Assembly (NCBI GenBank): GCA_947467405.1
Contig: CANIIN010000229.1
Span: 1-5,386 of the forward strand
DNA: 5,386 nucleotides
Reading direction: 5' to 3'
DNA from: Betaproteobacteria bacterium
Lineage (GTDB): Bacteria; Pseudomonadota; Gammaproteobacteria; Burkholderiales; SG8-39
This document shows, one piece after another, positions 3,701 to 5,386 of this stretch. The first letter of the stretch is position 1, and every line of letters starts with the position of its first letter. The notes below the pieces were generated by a model. That model made no database searches, was not told the DNA's origin, and saw only the letters and a list, made by a program, of their open reading frames with translations. Made by a program: the position numbers and the translations under genes.

Positions 3701-5386
3701 CGTGTATTGAACGTTTCCGTCCTCGCTGGCAAAGCGGTTTGCGCCCGTTCTGGCTCCGCCGGCGAGCACGACATCATCCAGTTTGATCTGGCCAGAGCCA
3801 TCGAGATCGATGATGACCTGCAGACCGCCTGACGCCACTTCGTAGGTATCGAATCCCGCCCCGCCCTCCAGCCGATTGGATCCGGAACCGGCCAGCAGCG
3901 TGTCGTTGCCCGCAGCGCCGATCAGGATGTCGTTGCCGTCATCGCCTGCCAGGCGATCATTGCCTTTTCCCCCTTCGAGGTAATCATTTCCCTCGCCGCC
4001 GGACAGCAGGTCATCACCACCTTCGCCGTACAGGTGATCGGCGTAGTGGCTTCCGGTCCATACGTCGCTCGAATCGTTACCGAAGAGAATCTGAACCGGG
4101 TCGGTTCGTTGGATGTTGTTCCCGCCCAGCACACGAACGCTGTAGTCCTGGCCGGTGGAGTTCTTCAGGGTCCTGTCGGTGAAGAGAAAACTCTCGGCAC
4201 CGAAGTCGGTGCGCTGGATGAATCCGTCATCGTCGACGTCTTTGATATTTTTCTGGTTCTTCCAGGAAAGGAAGGACGCACGATCGGCAAGCCAGGTCTC
4301 GGTTAGTGAACCGGTACCGGTTGCTGCGTTGAAAAGATCCAGTTCGCCGTTGGTGTTGTGAGTGGCGTAGATGGATGCGGGGCCTACGAGGACGAAGGGA
4401 TTGAGTTCCTTGAGGGCGTAACGGTAGGCGAGGCTCTCAGAGTCGTTGTTCTGGGCCTTTGCAAGAATTGCTGAACTGGTCGGCACATCACGGAAAATGA
4501 ACGCTCCGGCAAGTCCGCTCTGCTGAATAGTCGCCTGCAGATCGACGAGATTTGCGTAATACCGTTCGCGATCATCTGCCGCACTCGGCAGTTTGGTCGG
4601 TACAACACCTCCTCCCAAAAGGAGCCTCCTGATTGAATCCAGGCCAGCCTCTAGAGAATTCAAGCCCTTGCTTGCGCTCGCGGCGAGAATATTGTTGATG
4701 CTTCTTTCTGAAACGGTTTCATCCAGAAAGGAAAATAAATCGTAAAGGGCCAAGGAATCGCTGAGCTTCACGATCGAGTGATTGGGGAAGGTTCCCGCAT
4801 CCGAACCATATCCGTCCGGTTCTCGCTCGATGAAGATGGGCCTGCGTGTACCGATGACTTGGCCCAGTCCCGCGGTGACATTGAGTCCGCCTTCGCCATA
4901 GAAGGCCAGATGCTTGCTACCGATCAAACCCGTTGTGGATGCGGTATTGATTCCAAACCAATTGGCAATTTCGCGTGGTAACGCGTCGACACCGGGTGAG
5001 TTGAAAGTTGTGATGTCACCTATTCGCGCTACCCCATCTTTCAATTCAACCAACTTTGCCAACAAGACGGCAACATGCCCGCCTAGGCTATGGCCAGTGA
5101 AATTGATGATGGCGCCTGGGGAAATGGCATCTAGTCCCGTATCGCTCTTAAGGGACTCTCGATAATACGAAACCCAATTCTTGAAATCCTGCCTTCCTCG
5201 CAGAACCGCCAGATCGATGCCGTCAAATCCGGGGGCCGATACCTTTGCGAGCAACTCTAACTCGCTTGTCGAATAGGTAACCGCACCAATCGTAGTCAGT
5301 TGCCGGTAGTAGCGATACGCCTGAACTACTTGTTGGCGCGCTCTACCAGCGAGAACAACTCCGAGAACGTCGGCGTTAAGTACGTC
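779..5386 (-). CDS. RTX-repeat lipase-like exoprotein, T1SS substrate (5' partial)
   Basis: This is a predicted secreted Ca2+-dependent lipase/esterase-like protein of the RTX family. The frame is open from the right edge to a TAG stop at 779-781, giving 1535 residues; the N-terminus lies outside the window. A TTG at 5254-5252 opens a shorter reading but is unlikely to be the start, because the frame and the recognisable lipase-domain sequence continue upstream of it. Domains in order: alpha/beta hydrolase (about 1-220) with G-H-S-L-G-G and Ser100; helical linker (about 220-380); EF-hand-like loop (383-394); RTX blocks at 436-516, 647-704, 724-769, 829-1010 and 1110-1164; beta modules at 517-594, 1011-1109 and 1165-1250; a low-complexity tail (1251-1535). 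No cysteine occurs anywhere and no lysine after residue 610, in keeping with one-step type I export. The hlyD-like gene begins 37 bases downstream. RTX identity is very secure; enzymatic activity and substrate are inferred, and a hemolysin or adhesin role is not excluded. Confidence 0.95.
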   Translation of the reverse strand, partial: DVLNADVLGVVLAGRARQQVVQAYRYYRQLTTIGAVTYSTSELELLAKVSAPGFDGIDLAVLRGRQDFKNWVSYYRESLKSDTGLDAISPGAIINFTGHSLGGHVAVLLAKLVELKDGVARIGDITTFNSPGVDALPREIANWFGINTASTTGLIGSKHLAFYGEGGLNVTAGLGQVIGTRRPIFIEREPDGYGSDAGTFPNHSIVKLSDSLALYDLFSFLDETVSERSINNILAASASKGLNSLEAGLDSIRRLLLGGGVVPTKLPSAADDRERYYANLVDLQATIQQSGLAGAFIFRDVPTSSAILAKAQNNDSESLAYRYALKELNPFVLVGPASIYATHNTNGELDLFNAATGTGSLTETWLADRASFLSWKNQKNIKDVDDDGFIQRTDFGAESFLFTDRTLKNSTGQDYSVRVLGGNNIQRTDPVQILFGNDSSDVWTGSHYADHLYGEGGDDLLSGGEGNDYLEGGKGNDRLAGDDGNDILIGAAGNDTLLAGSGSNRLEGGAGFDTYEVASGGLQVIIDLDGSGQIKLDDVVLAGGARTGANRFASEDGNVQYTVVGDLVAGATLQISGGITVENFHNGDLGIALDSTVDPELPRLPGYFTKSDDDDPGSIDDVIWYTGIYLTEGDPLTYVNDYIDVFTGSGNDFVMVDGNHVFVDGGDDNDLITAQRNSLFVGTTLVGGDGIDVIDGSVGNDRIFGGAEVEIETAIADGDSASGTDQLGDWLSGWGGDDTMVGGDGADVLFGGAGNNTLVGGAGDDHIYGDEDASPSFAYDGHGVVRVPDSFNFQWTFQISAAGDAFQELPSALSQLVVASVAGSNAIYAGSGNDWVSGGDGDDYISGGTGNDVLNGDGGINVIDGGEGDDLITSGLTVVRSGGYLDGGAGDDQIIAANGHYVIDGGAGNDRIEAYASNADEGSFFIYVDEGDDFVLGSSADDYVELGDGADTFIGTGGNDYVLGGDGDDYLQSAAGASSLYGEDGNDILVAGPGSDGSVLDGGAGDDEYQILPDAGLVTVRDAQGSNRIVFLAGELIDEDLLYAPSSIYLEWTGNELTIVSGEGVIRVTLADDTVLPSIYYRAVSDYVDGRWVGFDTLISTPALTIQQAGSDGDDVLEARTGHGNVMSGFAGNDVLAGASGNDTMSGGAGDDSLDGGAGNDTYRFQLGDGRDLISEADQSIAEINTLHFGPDISAATLSVAQSQDNLILTIGDQAAGDSVTIVGGASRDVIARVEFNDGMVWDATMLRSVAVLIPDPVHTFESFPPADDIGSSDPVIGAGGGGEPEASTPSTDAGELIAGGDQAPGSGFSISLPSVFVPTESNDMLAGSSVEFGGAGLAQFSAAEISGSFSSHSLAPLTLSLPQPELASGSSVPNASRGSAGAVGGSVAATPDGNGPSVARARDAMSSFVSSGSVSTDDATGSQDGSAFESRTVQRETEPGGLTWLAQQNDAPREAAPALTPWAIANALLQFRLASFDESTAANSSAGFINSPIAGFPGLSELAPLGMGASGLGGEGARLQSFSGLSEGLVALAA
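782..1636 (-). other. Low-complexity C-terminal tail with presumed type I secretion signal
   Basis: Residues 1251-1535. The tail begins with a Pro/Asp linker and a Gly run (GAGGGGEPE) and continues rich in Ser, Gly, Ala, Pro and Thr, with one stray RTX-like remnant (ESNDMLAGSS). At 1463-1474 (965-1000) lies an amphipathic segment, P-W-A-I-A-N-A-L-L-Q-F-R-L. The last 11 residues are G-L-S-E-G-L-V-A-L-A-A, uncharged apart from one Glu. T1SS substrates carry an uncleaved, often amphipathic signal in roughly the last 60 residues; that it sits here is inferred from position. Confidence 0.6.
1637..1894 (-). other. Haemolysin-type calcium-binding protein related (HCBP-related) domain
   Basis: Residues 1165-1250. 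The run F-Q-L-G-D-G-R-D-L-I-S-E, then T-L-H-F-G, I-S-A-A-T-L-S-V, D-N-L-I-L-T-I, D-S-V-T-I and finally V-E-F-N-D-G-M-V-W-D-A-T-M-L matches, in order, the signature of the HCBP-related domain. That domain characteristically follows a GGxGNDTY repeat in RTX exoproteins. Identification is by remembered pattern, not by search. It probably caps the beta-roll. Confidence 0.8.
1895..2059 (-). repeat. RTX block 5: C-terminal nonapeptides
   Basis: Residues 1110-1164: GSDGDDVLE, an 11-base-period break (ARTGHGNVMS), then GFAGNDVLA, GASGNDTMS, GGAGDDSLD and GGAGNDTYR. This is the best-conserved run in the protein. By position, the most C-terminal RTX block would be the first to nucleate folding at the cell surface during vectorial type I export. 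Confidence 0.93.
2060..2356 (-). other. Divergent haemolysin-type Ca-binding-related module (first copy)
   Basis: Residues 1011-1109 follow the block 4 closing unit GGAGDDEY. The order of elements parallels the better-conserved module at residues 1165-1250: an acidic turn, an R-I-V-F-L strand, a D-E-D-L-L segment, E-L-T-I-V-S-G-E-G, V-I-R-V-T-L, and a D-G-R-W...D-T-L end. I infer an older, diverged copy of the same module; an alignment has not been run. Confidence 0.45.
2357..2902 (-). repeat. RTX block 4: the longest beta-roll array
   Basis: Residues 829-1010. Canonical units include AGSGNDWVS, GGDGDDYIS, GGTGNDVLN, GGEGDDLIT, GGAGDDQII, GGAGNDRIE, GTGGNDYVL, GGDGDDYLQ and GEDGNDILV, ending with GGAGDDEYQ. 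Several intervening units lack the Gly/Asp ligands (SGLTVVRSGGYLD, AANGHYVID, SAAGASSLY). One 14-residue stretch (AYASNADEGSFFIY) breaks the period. The central array is therefore part Ca2+-binding and part degenerate. Confidence 0.92.
3080..3217 (-). repeat. RTX block 3: five tandem nonapeptides
   Basis: Residues 724-769 contain TDQLGDWLS (degenerate), GWGGDDTMV, GGDGADVLF, GGAGNNTLV and GGAGDDHIY, then a closing Gly. It is separated from block 2 by about 19 residues rich in Glu and Asp (GGAEVEIETAIADGDSASG), and followed by a non-repeat insertion. Confidence 0.9.
3275..3448 (-). repeat. RTX block 2: irregular nonapeptides
   Basis: Residues 647-704. TGSGNDFVM, GGDDNDLIT, GGDGIDVID and GSVGNDRIF are recognisable units. 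VDGNHVFVD and a 13-residue stretch (AQRNSLFVGTTLV) replace canonical repeats between them. The block probably still forms a beta-roll but with fewer Ca2+ sites. Confidence 0.8.
3605..3838 (-). other. Beta module after RTX block 1, with a D-L-D-G-S-G-Q-I motif
   Basis: Residues 517-594. The module begins right after the Y-ending nonamer and contains I-I-D-L-D-G-S-G-Q-I-K-L-D-D, then a V-L-A-G-G turn, and ends in V-E-N-F-H-N-G-D-L-G-I-A-L. Modules with D-x-D-G-x-G and 'nGdLGI.L' signatures are familiar after the first RTX block of large bacterial RTX hemolysin/lipase proteins. Its function is unknown; a structural cap is likely. An Asp-rich stretch (KSDDDDPG, from residue 610) follows it. Confidence 0.55.
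3839..4081 (-). repeat. RTX block 1: nine tandem nonapeptides
   Basis: Residues 436-516 form nine consecutive 9-residue units. The first two are degenerate (GNDSSDVWT, GSHYADHLY). Near-consensus units follow, such as GGEGNDYLE, GGKGNDRLA and GAAGNDTLL, and the block closes with GGAGFDTYE. The pattern G-G-x-G-[ND]-D-x-[hydrophobic]-x is the Ca2+-binding beta-roll repeat of the hemolysin-type family. Each turn of two units is expected to bind Ca2+ after export. Confidence 0.95.
4205..4240 (-). other. EF-hand-like Ca2+ loop in the lipase-to-RTX linker
   Basis: Residues 383-394 read D-V-D-D-D-G-F-I-Q-R-T-D. This matches the canonical 12-residue EF-hand loop: acidic at 1, 3 and 5, Gly at 6, Ile at 8 and an acidic residue at 12. 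It lies about 40 residues before the first RTX block. Flanking helices are not demonstrated. Confidence 0.5.
4721..5386 (-). other. Alpha/beta-hydrolase (lipase class 3-like) domain of the RTX protein
   Basis: Residues 1 to about 222. The A-Y-R-Y-Y-R segment near the start and L-R-G-R-Q-D-F-K-N-W (about 62-71) precede the nucleophile elbow. The R-G of the latter sits where class 3 lipases carry their oxyanion-hole 'RGT'. The elbow is G98-H-S-L-G-G103 at 5078-5095, with nucleophile Ser100 encoded at 5087-5089. T-T-F-N-S-P-G-V-D (126-134) follows a predicted beta strand. The candidate catalytic His203 (4778-4780) lies in N-H-S-I-V-K-L-S-D-S-L, a motif recalled from RTX-linked lipase-like domains. 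The acidic triad member is not certain; Asp134 is one candidate. The upstream edge of the domain is cut by the window. Confidence 0.8.

Noticed and set aside
1610..3832. A 740-codon open frame on the plus strand opposite the RTX repeats
   Set aside because: It is codon-aligned with the real gene, so it needs only the absence of TTA, CTA and TCA codons there, which are rare in this GC-rich repeat sequence. It begins with GTG without a clear ribosome site, and its repetitive product simply mirrors the RTX periodicity.
1865..4081. The direct repeats considered as a CRISPR array or non-coding tandem repeat
   Set aside because: The repetition follows 9-codon protein units with degenerate third positions in an open frame; there are no identical repeats with unique spacers.
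5252..5254. TTG as the translation start of the RTX protein
   Set aside because: The frame stays open for 44 further codons to the window edge and encodes family-like sequence (including A-Y-R-Y-Y-R), so the true start is upstream of the window.

Overview
The window reads entirely on the minus strand and holds parts of two genes of a type I secretion (T1SS) locus. It suggests a Gram-negative, GC-rich proteobacterium. The grounds are an RTX protein with Ca2+-binding nonapeptide repeats followed by an HlyD-type periplasmic adaptor, which only makes sense in a cell with two membranes. Hand counts give about 63-67% GC in the RTX and adaptor parts. A beta- or gammaproteobacterium of the Burkholderiales or Xanthomonadales kind would fit, but that placement is inference.

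Layout in the direction of transcription (high to low coordinates). From the right edge to 779 runs one uninterrupted frame of 1535 codons plus a stop, whose 5' end lies outside the window. It encodes a modular exoprotein. First comes an alpha/beta-hydrolase domain of the lipase class 3-like type with a G-H-S-L-G nucleophile elbow and a candidate catalytic His. A linker with an EF-hand-like Ca2+ loop follows. Then come five RTX beta-roll blocks, separated by three beta modules and one 59-residue insertion. A roughly 285-residue Ser/Gly/Ala/Pro-rich tail ends the protein and should carry the uncleaved C-terminal secretion signal. After a 37-base gap with no terminator, a GTG start with a strong Shine-Dalgarno (741) opens an HlyD-family membrane fusion protein. 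Its 247 N-terminal residues are present and it runs off the left edge.

How they work together: the exoprotein is predicted to be made unfolded and Lys-poor, recognised by its C-terminus, and exported in one step through an ABC transporter / HlyD adaptor / TolC-like channel. It would fold outside the cell when Ca2+ binds the RTX repeats, placing a lipase-like domain extracellularly. The adaptor gene directly follows the substrate gene and is probably co-transcribed. No ABC transporter or outer-membrane channel gene is visible; they must lie outside the window or elsewhere. No RNA genes, mobile elements, CRISPR arrays, terminators or promoters were seen. Residue numbers for the RTX protein count the first codon at the right edge (5386-5384) as 1.
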